Shown: in pieces, positions 33,792 through 42,216 of the stretch
Layout of the letters: the number at the start of each line of letters is the position of its first letter
Numbering within the stretch: the stretch's first letter is position 1
NCBI GenBank assembly: GCA_903896925.1
Contig: CAITZM010000091.1
Coordinates: 1-64,000 of the forward strand
Direction: 5' to 3'
From: an uncultured Lentisphaerota bacterium
GTDB lineage: Bacteria > Verrucomicrobiota > Kiritimatiellia > CAIQIC01
DNA length: 64,000 nt
Notes under the pieces: model-generated
What the model saw: only the letters and a program-made list of their open reading frames with translations
Told to the model about the DNA's origin: nothing
The model's database searches: none
Made by a program: the position numbers and the translations under genes

Positions 33792-36359
33792 ATGAAATTT
33801 TTCACCGCACTTCGCCGCCCGCACCCCCGGACGATCCTTCCCCTGCTCGCCGTGCTACTGCTCGGCGGCATCGGCAGCTTCGCCCTGGACATCCAGCCCT
33901 TCCCTCGCGAGGTGCTCCGGACCGAGAAACTGCACGAGTGGACGTTCGCCAGCGGCGTGGCGGGGTTCATGGCGCAGCACGAGTGTGCCCTTTCCGCCAC
34001 CGGCAGCGTGCTGCGCATCCAGAGCCGCGGCAAGGATCCCTATCTGGCCAGCGGATCGGTCAACCTCGCCGGGCCGTTCATGGTGCAGCTCCGCATGAAG
34101 AGCGCCACCGGCGGCAAGGGCCAGTTTTTCTGGACCACCACCACGGAGCCGCATACCGACGAGGCGCGCAGCCAGCACTTCAACCTGATCCACGACGGCC
34201 AGTGGCATGACTACTCGGTGCGGCTTGACGCGCGCGGCACGGTCACGCGCCTCCGGCTCGACCCCGGCAGCGCGCCGGGTCTGGTCGAGGTGGAGAAGAT
34301 GGCGCTGGTTCACGAGCACCTGCACCCGCTGGAACTGCAGTCCGTCCACACCGTGGGCCGGCAGATCTCCCTGACCCTCACGAATCACGCGGAGACGGCG
34401 CTGGCCTGCCGCGTCGAGGACCGCGCCCTCACCCTCCCTGCCCACACGGCTCAGCAGGTCACGTTCACAGCCGCAGGCAAGGCGCCGTTCGCGGCGCACA
34501 CGGTGCAGGTGTTGGCTGGGAATCTGCCGCCGCTACGCCGGACGGTTTTCGTGGCCGACGCCGGGGCCACGGGCGATTGGGTCATGCTCAGGTCGCCTGA
34601 GGCCACCGTCCGTGTGGCGCGCGATGGTTCCGGCGCACGGCTGGAGATCGGCGGCCAGCTGGTCGGCTTCGTCGCGCCGCTGGTCTGGCGTAACGGCAAG
34701 CTGCCCCAACTCAAACTGGTCAGCGAGGCGGGTGACCTGCACTTCGCCGGCGACGGCATCAACCTGACACTCGCACAGCGTGGCGCGGAGTTGGCTGTGG
34801 CCATCCAGGGCGATGGGGCCTGCGAAGGCCCGGTGCTGCGCGCATTGGGCGCGCTGGAGCAGGGCCTGTTCGCGGGGGTGGAATATCTCGGCAAGAACGA
34901 ACGCTCGTCATCCACCCTCGATATCGAGACCGAGGAGCACATCCGGTACGCGCCCGATCCGCTCAAGGTCACGATGCCGCTGATGGCGTTCAGCACCGAC
35001 CGCGCGCTCACGGCCCTCACATGGACCAACATGACGCTACAGCCGATCTTCGCCACCCCGGACTTCCTCGATGGCGCCGAGGGGCATCGCGCCGCGCTGC
35101 GCGGCCGGCATATCGCGGCGACACTCCTCGTGCGCAAGCCGGCCCCGCTGGAGGACGCCATCCTCTGGGCGGTGCAACAGCGCGGCCTGCCGCCGGTGCC
35201 GCCCGCGCCGCGCAGCCGCGAGGCGCAGATGGCGCTCTCCCTGAAGGCCCTGATGGGTCCGCCCCTCCGGACCGCGGAGGGCTGGGGCCATTGCGCCGAG
35301 GCTCATTGGCCCCGGCATCCCTTCGCCGACTGCGCCTCAACCATCTGGCGGCTCACCGGCGAGGCGCCGCAGCTGCCGCACCTGGCGGCGAATGGCGGCC
35401 ACATCCGCAACGAGTCGCTCTACTTCGTCACCGGTCGCGCGCAACAATGGTTGCAGGAACGCACGGCCGAGGTACGCGGCATCATCGCCGGCCAAAAGCC
35501 CGACGGCTCGTTCCACTACACGGGCAAATACCAGCGCGGCCATTTCGAGGACACGGCCAGCGGCTACTGCGCGATGCACGCCATCCGCCTGTTGGACTTT
35601 GCACGGGCCACCGGCGACCGGGCCGCGCTGGCCACCGGACTCAAGGCGCTCGACTACATGAAGCGCTTCCGCACGCCGCGCGGCGCGCAGATCTGGGAAT
35701 GCGCCCTGCACACGCCGGACATCCTCGCCTCGGCGCACCTCGTGCACGCCTACGTGCGCGGCTTCGAGCTGACCGGCGACCGCGCGTACCTCGACGGCGC
35801 CCGCCGCTGGGCCATCACCGGCGTGCCCTTCGTCTATCAGTGGAGCTGCCAGCCGGTGATGCTCTACGCCACCACGCCCGTGCTCGGCGCGACCAACTGG
35901 CGCGCGCCCAACTGGATCGGCCTGCCGGTCCAGTGGTGCGGCTACGACTACGCCTACGCGCTCGCGATGCTCGCGCCCCACGACAAAACCCTGGATTGGC
36001 ATAAACTGGCCGAGGGCATTCTGATCACCGCGGAGCAGATGCAATATCCCGACGGCGAATTTGCCGGCTGCGTGCCCGACTCGTTCAGCCTCGCCGAGCA
36101 GCAGCGCAACCCGTGGAACATCAACCCCTGCGCGATCGTCAGCCTGCGCCTCGTCCTCGAAGGCCAGCTCGACTCGCTCGCCGTCGCCGCCGCCGACGGG
36201 CATCGCGTGGTGGCGCCCTACCCCGTCACCGTGCGCGCAGGCAAGGCGCACATCGCAGCGAAGGCCGGCGTCAGCTACCAGGTGCTGATCGATGGCGCGC
36301 GCATCGTGCCCGTGACCTCGCGTGGCAACGATGAGCTCGATTTGAACGCGGCCCCGTGA
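33792..36359 (+). CDS. Large secreted protein with (alpha/alpha)-barrel-like C-terminal half
   Basis: An 855-residue protein starting MKFFTALRRPHPRTILPLLA (signal peptide to about residue 32, GSFALD). Residues of about 35-170 look like a laminin-G-like beta-sandwich (FMVQLRMKSATGGKGQFFW, HDGQWHDYSVRLD). The middle is beta-rich, and about 510-790 is a series of helical hairpins with conserved aromatics (HFEDTASGYCAMHAIRLL, QIWECALHTPDILASAHLV), as in six-hairpin glycosidases and alginate-lyase-like toroids. Neighbours are polysaccharide-active genes, so a glycan-processing role is inferred. I cannot assign a family. No ribosome-binding site stands out. Confidence 0.78.
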   Translation: MKFFTALRRPHPRTILPLLAVLLLGGIGSFALDIQPFPREVLRTEKLHEWTFASGVAGFMAQHECALSATGSVLRIQSRGKDPYLASGSVNLAGPFMVQLRMKSATGGKGQFFWTTTTEPHTDEARSQHFNLIHDGQWHDYSVRLDARGTVTRLRLDPGSAPGLVEVEKMALVHEHLHPLELQSVHTVGRQISLTLTNHAETALACRVEDRALTLPAHTAQQVTFTAAGKAPFAAHTVQVLAGNLPPLRRTVFVADAGATGDWVMLRSPEATVRVARDGSGARLEIGGQLVGFVAPLVWRNGKLPQLKLVSEAGDLHFAGDGINLTLAQRGAELAVAIQGDGACEGPVLRALGALEQGLFAGVEYLGKNERSSSTLDIETEEHIRYAPDPLKVTMPLMAFSTDRALTALTWTNMTLQPIFATPDFLDGAEGHRAALRGRHIAATLLVRKPAPLEDAILWAVQQRGLPPVPPAPRSREAQMALSLKALMGPPLRTAEGWGHCAEAHWPRHPFADCASTIWRLTGEAPQLPHLAANGGHIRNESLYFVTGRAQQWLQERTAEVRGIIAGQKPDGSFHYTGKYQRGHFEDTASGYCAMHAIRLLDFARATGDRAALATGLKALDYMKRFRTPRGAQIWECALHTPDILASAHLVHAYVRGFELTGDRAYLDGARRWAITGVPFVYQWSCQPVMLYATTPVLGATNWRAPNWIGLPVQWCGYDYAYALAMLAPHDKTLDWHKLAEGILITAEQMQYPDGEFAGCVPDSFSLAEQQRNPWNINPCAIVSLRLVLEGQLDSLAVAAADGHRVVAPYPVTVRAGKAHIAAKAGVSYQVLIDGARIVPVTSRGNDELDLNAAP

Positions 36360-36439
36360 GCTGATCCGCGGGAGAGACACCGAAGCATTTCAACGCAAAG
36401 TCGCCAAGGTAAGCGGAAGGCGCAGAGGCGAAATGGGCG

Positions 36440-36526
36440 ACCGCCAAGGCGCCAAGCTCGCCAAGAAGAGTGCTCTTATGTCCAGCGTCTCCGGACCTTG
36501 GCGTCCTCGGCGTCTTGGCGGTTCGC
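36440..36526. repeat. CGCCAAG-type inverted repeat
   Basis: ACCGCCAAGGCGCCAAG on the left pairs with CTTGGCGTCCTCGGCG and CTTGGCGGT on the right around a 40-base loop. It occupies most of the gap 36360-36618, in which no gene is seen. A half-copy occurs at 16344-16366. Confidence 0.7.
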
Positions 36527-36618
36527 CTTCAACTACGGTTGACTGAAAAGTCGCTAGCCGGCACACTTCCGAATCAGATAGACTGTCGAAGAGCCGCAGG
36601 TTGAGCTCACTATAAATT

Positions 36619-37281
36619 ATGAAAAAAGCTTTGATATTCGATTTAGATAATTGCCTCGCGGCGGCGAACGAGGTGGGCGACGCGCTGTTCGAGCCGGCCT
36701 TTGAGGCGATGAGGCAGGCCAACCACGGCACCGTTGCGGAGGAGGTCCTGCGGCAGGCGTTTGCGGACGTCTGGCGCCATCCGCTCGACTGGGTGGCGGC
36801 CCGGCATGGCTTCTCCGCCGCGATGCTGGCGGCGGGCTCGCAGGCCTTCCAGACGATTGAAGTGACCGGACGCATGGTTGGGTATGGCGACCTGGCGAGC
36901 TTGGCCGAACTACCAGCGGACAAATTCCTCGTGACCTCCGGCTTCCGTCGGCTCCAGGAAAGCAAGATCAGGGCATTGCAACTCGAGCCTCTGTTCACCG
37001 CCATTTTCGTGGACGCCATCGGCGAACCCGGCAGGCTCGGCAAGCTGGGGCTCTTCCAGAAGATCCTTGCGGATTACAGACTCATCCCAGAAGAAGTCCT
37101 GGTCGTCGGCGACAATGCCGATTCCGAGCTGGCCGCCGGACAACGGCTCGGCATCGCCACGGTCCAGACGCTCCGGCCCGGCGTCCCCCTCGCCAGCAAG
37201 GCCACCTTCCACATCCACTCGTTGACCGGACTGAAGCAGTTGCTGAAGCGCCTAAACGAGTACACTCAGCCGACAGGTTGA
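36619..37281 (+). CDS. HAD-superfamily hydrolase
   Basis: A 220-residue haloacid-dehalogenase-type phosphatase. Motif I IFDLDN carries Asp8 and Asp10, motif II is Thr106-Ser107 (LVTSGF), the motif III lysine is probably Lys142, and motif IV is GDNADSE (Asp165, Asp168). A helical cap follows motif I, as in subfamily I members such as phosphoglycolate phosphatase or pyrimidine 5'-nucleotidase. The substrate cannot be read from sequence. It is monocistronic; AT-rich CTATAAATT immediately precedes the ATG and no clear ribosome-binding site is seen. Confidence 0.87.
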   Translation: MKKALIFDLDNCLAAANEVGDALFEPAFEAMRQANHGTVAEEVLRQAFADVWRHPLDWVAARHGFSAAMLAAGSQAFQTIEVTGRMVGYGDLASLAELPADKFLVTSGFRRLQESKIRALQLEPLFTAIFVDAIGEPGRLGKLGLFQKILADYRLIPEEVLVVGDNADSELAAGQRLGIATVQTLRPGVPLASKATFHIHSLTGLKQLLKRLNEYTQPTG

Positions 37282-37358
37282 GTGTGTAAGTGCCCCGCAA
37301 CAAATCGCTCGCTGCTATCTGGTGGCGTTAACCATAAATGCGGTTACACAGCGGACAA

Positions 37359-37496
37359 TTAGCTGGGAGCGGCGGAACTCCTGCCGCCGATAAAACAGCA
37401 TCCTCCCCCGCCCTCACCGCGCCTAACCTACCAGGCTCGCTCGTGTTGCTGTTCGTGCAGCGGCCCCGCCGCGGCGGGGCCGCCGCTCCCAGTTAG
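37359..37496. repeat. REPIN-like doublet, copy A
   Basis: It begins TTAGCTGGGAGCGGCGG and ends CCGCCGCTCCCAGTTAG, i.e. near-perfect inverted ends around a roughly 75-base core containing CCCTCACCGCGC and CCAGGCTCGCT. The right arm differs from copies B and C by an internal GGCCCCGCCGCGGCGGGGCC palindrome. Confidence 0.8.
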
Positions 37497-37523
37497 CCAA
37501 AACCGCACATTCAAGGGCAGTCT

Positions 37524-37645
37524 TCAGGCACCCCGCACCTTCACCACATCGCCAGCATTTTCTCTCGTTTTGAGCAGAACGATGACGCACTGGCTGTCGA
37601 GGCGGTGGGATTCGAAGGCTGTGCAGTTCATCTCGCTGGTGGTGT
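37524..37645 (-). pseudogene. Gfo/Idh/MocA C-terminal fragment, copy A
   Basis: The minus strand reads like the last 35 or so codons of the oxidoreductase gene at 40918 (compare SQRVTFPLQTRENPLVKL with SQCVIVLLKTRENAGDVVKV here) and ends in a stop. About 100 bases are clearly related and upstream similarity then stops, so this is a tail without a gene. Confidence 0.6.
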
Positions 37646-37776
37646 GATGAAGGCTGCCGCCACGTGTCCGCCCGATTCAGCAATCTTCGTAGCCGCACTC
37701 GTGAGCGTGCGGCCGCCGATGTGAACCGGCGGAGAATGGACTGGAAACACGCAGCTACATGGCGCATCATAATCCC

Positions 37777-37989
37777 ATGAAGACTGTATTGGATATCGAC
37801 AGCCTCTCACGCTCGGAAAAGCTGCGGGCGATGGAGGAACTCTGGGCTGACTTGAGCCGTAACGCAGACGAATACCTGTCGCCAGGTTGGCATGCTGACG
37901 TGCTGCAAGCCCGTGACACGGCTCTCAAGGCGGGGCAGGATGAGTTTGTGCCGTGGGAAGTTGCGAAGCGGCTTCTGCGGCCCAAATGA
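37777..37989 (+). CDS. Orphan addiction-module antitoxin component
   Basis: A 70-residue protein (start MKTVLDIDSLSRSEKLRAME; an ATG 18 bases upstream is the alternative). The pattern SRSEKLRAMEELWADLSRNA...SPGWHADVL...DEFVPWEVAKRLLR fits the unstable-antitoxin family that normally precedes a RelE/ParE toxin. No toxin gene follows; instead REPIN-like copy B begins 1 base after the stop. The gene lies between two long direct repeats (37359-37720 and 37990-38345), suggesting that it moved with them or that the toxin was lost. Confidence 0.72.
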   Translation: MKTVLDIDSLSRSEKLRAMEELWADLSRNADEYLSPGWHADVLQARDTALKAGQDEFVPWEVAKRLLRPK

Positions 37990-38118
37990 TTAGCTGGGAG
38001 CGGCGGCACTCCTGCCGCCGATGAAACCGCACCCTCCCCACCCTCACCGCGCGTAACCCGCCAGGCTCGCTTATGTTGTTGTTCGTGCGGCGGCAGGAAT
38101 GCCGCCGCTCCCAGTTAG
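37990..38118. repeat. REPIN-like doublet, copy B
   Basis: The cleanest copy: TAGCTGGGAGCGGCGGCACT at the left end and GCCGCCGCTCCCAGTTAG at the right end are inverted copies differing at a few positions. Each half itself folds (GGCGGCA...TGCCGCC), the REP-doublet architecture. It starts directly after the antitoxin stop codon. Confidence 0.85.
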
Positions 38119-38145
38119 TCAGAATCGCACATCCGATGGCGGTCT

Positions 38146-38268
38146 TCAGGCACCTCGCACCTTCAGCACGTCGCCAGCTTTTTCTCGTTTTTGAGCCGAA
38201 CGTTGACGCACTGGCTGTCGAGGTGGTGGGATTCGAAGGCTGTGCAGCTCATCTCGCTGGTGGTGTGA
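38146..38268 (-). pseudogene. Gfo/Idh/MocA C-terminal fragment, copy B
   Basis: A second tail of the same kind as 37524-37645, highly similar to it in DNA and with the same position relative to the REPIN-like element. The homologous block continues past the tail to a GTAGCCGCACTCGTGAGAG palindrome near 38310, also shared with copy A. Confidence 0.6.
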
Positions 38269-38399
38269 TGAAGGCTGCAGCCACGTGTCCGCCCGATTCA
38301 GCATTCTTCGTAGCCGCACTCGTGAGAGTGCGGCAGCCGTTGCGAAACCGCATGCTGACGAATGCGGCTACACGGAGGCGATCATTTGAATGAGGAAAG

Positions 38400-39190
38400 C
38401 AGGAACGGCAGACATTTAACACGAAGATAACGAAGGGAACAAAGAGCTTCGTGCGCTTCGTTTTCTTCTTTGAACATCTTCCGCAAAGTAGTCCTCATGC
38501 TCCGCCTGAGGCGCTGGTCGGTGTACTTCCCACCCCGGCTTCTCATCCATGAAATCGGCGGAAGCTGTGGATCACTTCTGCCTCTGCCGCTCTCCGGTGC
38601 GAGGATCTGTTCAGTATGATGACGCACCGCCAGCGGCGGCAGGAACGACAGCATCATGGAGGACAGAATCATTTCAACACGGCACTGCTCTTCCTAATGA
38701 TTCTGCCGAAAATGATTCTGTCTACATCTGCCTGGCGGGCGGCTTCCCCGGCGGCGTGATGCACCCTCCAACGTTCGGTTAATGTGGGCGGGGCTTCCAA
38801 CCCCGCGAAACCAGCTGGACAAGACTCTGAGGAAAGCAGTTCGACCAAAAATATGCGGGCAGAAATAATTAAGCCGGATTTGTTTCATACCGCCGATCTT
38901 TGGGCCCCAATCCACGCCGTTGTCTCCTGAAGATTGGACTCTATTTTTCTGCCCACCATTTTTCTGCCTGTGCTTTCCTCTATCCGGCGGCGTGACACGC
39001 CGCCCTCCAAAGGCTCCGGCCGTAGCCGCTCTCGTGAGTGCGGCATGCCCTGCGGACTGATGAATGCGAAAATCGGAAAGCAGGAAGTCAGAAAAAATCC
39101 CCTTCCGGCTTTCCTCATTCAAATTCCCCAAATTGTAGCCGCCGACGTGGCTCGGCGCTGTACTGCAAGCCCGTGCGACGACCCATGCTG
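38400..39190. other. Gene-free repeat-rich interval
   Basis: No supported gene. It contains CGAAGGGAAC-type sequence (about 38420), the AATGATTCTGCC repeat (38693-38722), a GGGCGGGGCTTCCAACCCCGC palindrome (38786-38806), a repeated ATTTTTCTGCC pair (about 38942-38968) and a GTAGCCGCTCTCGTGAGTG palindrome (about 39021). With the flanking REPIN-like copies this makes 1.4 kb with no coding function visible. Confidence 0.65.
38693..38722. repeat. AATGATTCTGCC-type dispersed repeat, copy 2
   Basis: CCTAATGATTCTGCCG followed by AATGATTCTGTC; the inverse orientation of the copy at 15227-15257. A half unit, GACAGAATCATT, is also present at 38662-38673. Confidence 0.75.
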
Positions 39191-39193
39191 ACC

Positions 39194-39321
39194 AGTTCGG
39201 AGCGGCGGCACTCCTGCCGCCGATGAAACCTAGCCCTCACCCGTCCTCACCGCGCCAAAACTGTCGGACCAGCTCGTGTTGGTGGTCATGCGGCGGCAGG
39301 AATGCCGCCGCTCCCAGTTAG
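39194..39321. repeat. REPIN-like doublet, copy C
   Basis: The same inverted ends (GGAGCGGCGGCACTCCTGCC and GCCGCCGCTCCCAGTTAG) and the same orientation as A and B, with a more diverged core. It is followed at 39349-39380 by the last codons of the Gfo/Idh-like tail (minus strand, ending KVEIVRGS and stop). Confidence 0.82.
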
Positions 39322-39432
39322 TCAGAATCGCAGATCCATTTTTGGTTTTCAGGAACCGCGCACTATCTCCACTTTGCCACAGGAATTCAGGAGAAGAATT
39401 CTTCGTTTCTGTTTTTTGAAGCGGCAGCGTTA

Positions 39433-40812
39433 CTACGGTTTGAGTTCGATATTGGACAGGCCTTTGGTCCCGGGGTGCAGAATATTGTTGGAGAAATGAA
39501 GGCCCTTCGGCCCGTTGGCGCCGTCTTCAATGATGACCGCATAGGTGTAGCGTGGCGGCTCCACTTGGGGCTGGCCATCAACCAAGACCTGATCGCGACC
39601 TGTGTCATAGACGATGTTGCCCTGAATGATGACCTCCGTCAGGGGCGGGTTGGCAGCCTTCTGGCCACGGAAAAACCTCAGCGGCGCACCGTTATCGCCC
39701 CAGATCCAATGCGCATGGCCGTAGCCGAAATCGGAGATGATGTTGTTGGCGATGATCGAGCCGCCGTCCACGTTCGCCGCAACGGGTTTGCCCCCGCCGC
39801 GTGCGGGTGCGGCCACGTGCGAGGCGGCGCCGGGCATCAGGCCGATGCTCCACAGGGCATTCTTTGAAAACTGGTTGCCGATGATGAGCACATGGCGTGA
39901 ACCGTGCATCGCCTTCATGCCGGTGTGCGCATTGTTGATGATGTTCTGCGAGACGATGACGTGGTCACTATGGAGGTCAATGCCCTGCGCGGCGTTCTCG
40001 ATATAGTTGCCGAGGAGCTGCGTGTAATCGCTGGCCTCCGGCCCGTTCACAGTGATGGCCGACCCTTGGTGCCAGTTGTCGGTGTAGGCCGCATCCCATG
40101 TTTTCTGATTGGCGATGGCACCCTTCTGCGCGTTCTTCTTCACAAACCTGCCCAACTCGAACTGTTTTTGTATTTCAGGCGTTGGCAGCAGGTGCTGCTC
40201 TATGACGCGGTTACCTTGGAGGAGCATCCCCTGGCTGTTGTCCAGCAGGATGCCTGTGCCGTCAATGCACTTAAATGCATAGCCCCAGTCCGCACTGGTC
40301 GTGCGGTCGTCCACACTGATCCGCATATAATTCCGCACCAGACAACCGCGCATCTGGCCGCCGGTGCAGTCCCGCAACGCAACCGCGCCCGACCCCGTGC
40401 GGTTGTCGAGCACCCGCAGATTTTCGAGTACCAGATCCCGGCACCGGATGGCGAGGATGCCCTCTTTCATGGTGTCCATCTTGCCTTCGACCCGCGTCAG
40501 GGTCAGATCGCGAAGCTGGACGTCCGCGGCGCCCTCGATCTCAATGATCGGCTGCTCGGGATTGGTCTGGATGATCCGCCCCGGCCCGAACAACCCGGAG
40601 TTAGCGCTGCGAATCCGCAGCTTTTCCGAGATCGTGTAATCGCCCGCCGGCACATAGATCATCCGGCCCGGGTTGCTTTTGAGCGCCTCCTGAATGGAGT
40701 GATAGCTGCCAGCCGAAGGTTCGCGTGCGAGCGGCTCGGCAGCCCACAACGCCCCGGAGTGGACCAGGACCATTACAGGGCCGAGGCAAACTAAAATGGA
40801 TCGCTGGATCAT
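39433..40812 (-). CDS. Secreted right-handed parallel beta-helix protein
   Basis: A 459-residue protein with GGAGG upstream of the ATG and a signal peptide ending ALWAA. The sequence SYHSIQEALKSNPGRMIYVPAGDYTIS is the typical start of pectin-lyase-like beta-helices, followed by coils such as VQLRDLTLTRVEG, LVLENLRVLDNRTGSG, VIVSQNIINNAHTGM and GSIIANNIIS. Catalytic residues cannot be identified by eye. Such proteins are polysaccharide lyases, epimerases or glycosidases. It lies upstream of nothing on its strand but REPIN-like copy C and shares a neighbourhood with other glycan genes. Confidence 0.83.
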   Translation of the reverse strand: MIQRSILVCLGPVMVLVHSGALWAAEPLAREPSAGSYHSIQEALKSNPGRMIYVPAGDYTISEKLRIRSANSGLFGPGRIIQTNPEQPIIEIEGAADVQLRDLTLTRVEGKMDTMKEGILAIRCRDLVLENLRVLDNRTGSGAVALRDCTGGQMRGCLVRNYMRISVDDRTTSADWGYAFKCIDGTGILLDNSQGMLLQGNRVIEQHLLPTPEIQKQFELGRFVKKNAQKGAIANQKTWDAAYTDNWHQGSAITVNGPEASDYTQLLGNYIENAAQGIDLHSDHVIVSQNIINNAHTGMKAMHGSRHVLIIGNQFSKNALWSIGLMPGAASHVAAPARGGGKPVAANVDGGSIIANNIISDFGYGHAHWIWGDNGAPLRFFRGQKAANPPLTEVIIQGNIVYDTGRDQVLVDGQPQVEPPRYTYAVIIEDGANGPKGLHFSNNILHPGTKGLSNIELKP

Positions 40813-40917
40813 GATGGGTCCTCCACTGAAATTTCGTTTAGCAAATCGCTCCGCCGATAACCAGCGCGGTTTTTGAAAGCGCAGACAGCGCCTCGGCCAT
40901 AACTGGCCCCTGAACCA

Positions 40918-42099
40918 TCACAACTTAACCAGCGGATTCTCCCTCGTCTGCAGCGGGAAGGTGACGCGCTGGCTGCCGAGGCGGTGGGATGCGAAGACGG
41001 CGCAGATCATCTCGATGGTGGTGCGGGCGGCGCGGATGTCACAGAGCGGCGCGCGGTTTTCGCGGATCGCCGCGATGAGGTCGCGCGCGGCAAGCTGATG
41101 GCTGCTGACCAGCTTGGCGAGATCGGCGATGGGCTCCGGGTGCCCGGGGCCGGCGGAGCTGACGGGAGTCCAGGTGCGCGGCTCCTGCTGCGGATACAGC
41201 GCCCCACCCGGCAACAGCTGCACGAACGGTTCGGTGTCGATGCGCATATCGATGACGCCCTGCGTCCCGATCAGCTGCAACCCGAACCCCGCCGCCTTGC
41301 TGCCGGCGTTCTGGACCGAGTCGAAGAACGCGGGCACGCCGCGCTCCAGCTCGTAGCGCGCATGGACTGCGTTGCCCGCAAGCGGGCCGACGCCTTCCGC
41401 GCCGTCTTGCACATCGGCGCGCGTCGCGGGTTTGCCGTCCTGCAGCACGGAAGCCGTGCAAGCCACCGGCTGTCCGCCGAAATAGTTCATCAGGTTCATC
41501 AGGTGCGCGCCGAGCACCCAGAGGTCGAGCCCGCCGCCGCGCTGATCTTCCTTGCCACGGGCGCGCATTTCCAACAGCCGGCCGAGCGCGCCCTCCTTGA
41601 GCAGTTTGTCCACCGCCGGGATGGCGGGGTGATAGCGGTTGCGATGTGCCACGGCGAACTTCACGCCGTTATTCTCGCAGGCGGCGAGGATTTCATCGGC
41701 CTCGGCAGGTGAGCGACAACAAGGCTTCTCGCTGTAGATGCCGCGTGCGCCGGCGGCGATCGCGGCCAGGGCCATGTCGCGGTGTTCATCCACGAAGCGC
41801 GGCGCAATGGCGACGATGTCGGGCTTGGTATCCGCGAGCATCGCCCGGTAATCGGCATAGCCCTTCGCCAGCTTCAGCTTCTTCTGCGCCGCGGCCAGTC
41901 CCTTCGCATCGGCGTCGGCCACCGCCACGAGCTCGACCTCCGGCAGCGCCAGCCAGACCACGTCGAGGCCGTGGCCGTAGTTGCCGCGGCCGGTGTGGCC
42001 GATGACGGCGACCCGCAGCTTGCGCTCTTCCGCGCCCGCGTGCGTCGCCAGCGCGAGCCCCGCGCCCAACGTGGTTCCCAAGAAATATCTGCGGTTCAT
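40918..42099 (-). CDS. Gfo/Idh/MocA-family oxidoreductase with Tat-type signal
   Basis: A 393-residue protein with AAGGAG 8 bases upstream. The N-terminus MNRRYFLGTTLGAGLALATHAGA is a twin-arginine signal. The Rossmann part reads RVAVIGHTGRGNYG, then VAVADADAKG, and the family motif EKPCCRS (usual EKP) follows. The C-terminal domain carries HRNRYHPA and DLWVLGAHLMNLMNYFGG. Exported members of this family are frequent in PVC bacteria and act on sugars, some by NAD-dependent glycoside cleavage. Fragments of its 3' end recur at 37524, 38146 and 39349. The CACAGAGG inverted repeat follows its start on the upstream side. Confidence 0.9.
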   Translation of the reverse strand: MNRRYFLGTTLGAGLALATHAGAEERKLRVAVIGHTGRGNYGHGLDVVWLALPEVELVAVADADAKGLAAAQKKLKLAKGYADYRAMLADTKPDIVAIAPRFVDEHRDMALAAIAAGARGIYSEKPCCRSPAEADEILAACENNGVKFAVAHRNRYHPAIPAVDKLLKEGALGRLLEMRARGKEDQRGGGLDLWVLGAHLMNLMNYFGGQPVACTASVLQDGKPATRADVQDGAEGVGPLAGNAVHARYELERGVPAFFDSVQNAGSKAAGFGLQLIGTQGVIDMRIDTEPFVQLLPGGALYPQQEPRTWTPVSSAGPGHPEPIADLAKLVSSHQLAARDLIAAIRENRAPLCDIRAARTTIEMICAVFASHRLGSQRVTFPLQTRENPLVKL

Positions 42100-42124
42100 G
42101 TTGTGGCTCCTTCGTAAAATTTCA

Positions 42125-42202
42125 CCACAGAGGTCGCAGAGGTCTGAAGAGGTTCACGGAGTTTTTCCTCTGTGTCCTCCTCCGCCCTCTGCGACCTCTG
42201 TG
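42125..42202. repeat. CACAGAGG-type inverted repeat, copy 2
   Basis: CCACAGAGGTCGCAGAGG (42125-42142) pairs with CCTCTGCGACCTCTGTG (42186-42202). It fills the gap between two minus-strand genes, so its transcript would fold just upstream of the oxidoreductase leader; no T-tract follows. Confidence 0.8.
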
Positions 42203-42216
42203 TTTAGGCTCCGACA

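Noticed and set aside
38073..38393. A 106-codon plus-strand frame in the repeat-rich interval.
   Set aside because: It is made of the REPIN-like right arm and the reverse of the Gfo/Idh tail; both are repeats with parallel copies that do not conserve this frame.
37282..39432. The direct-repeat region was examined as a possible CRISPR array.
   Set aside because: Repeats are long, imperfect and irregularly spaced, with folded ends and a gene between them; there are no regular unique spacers.
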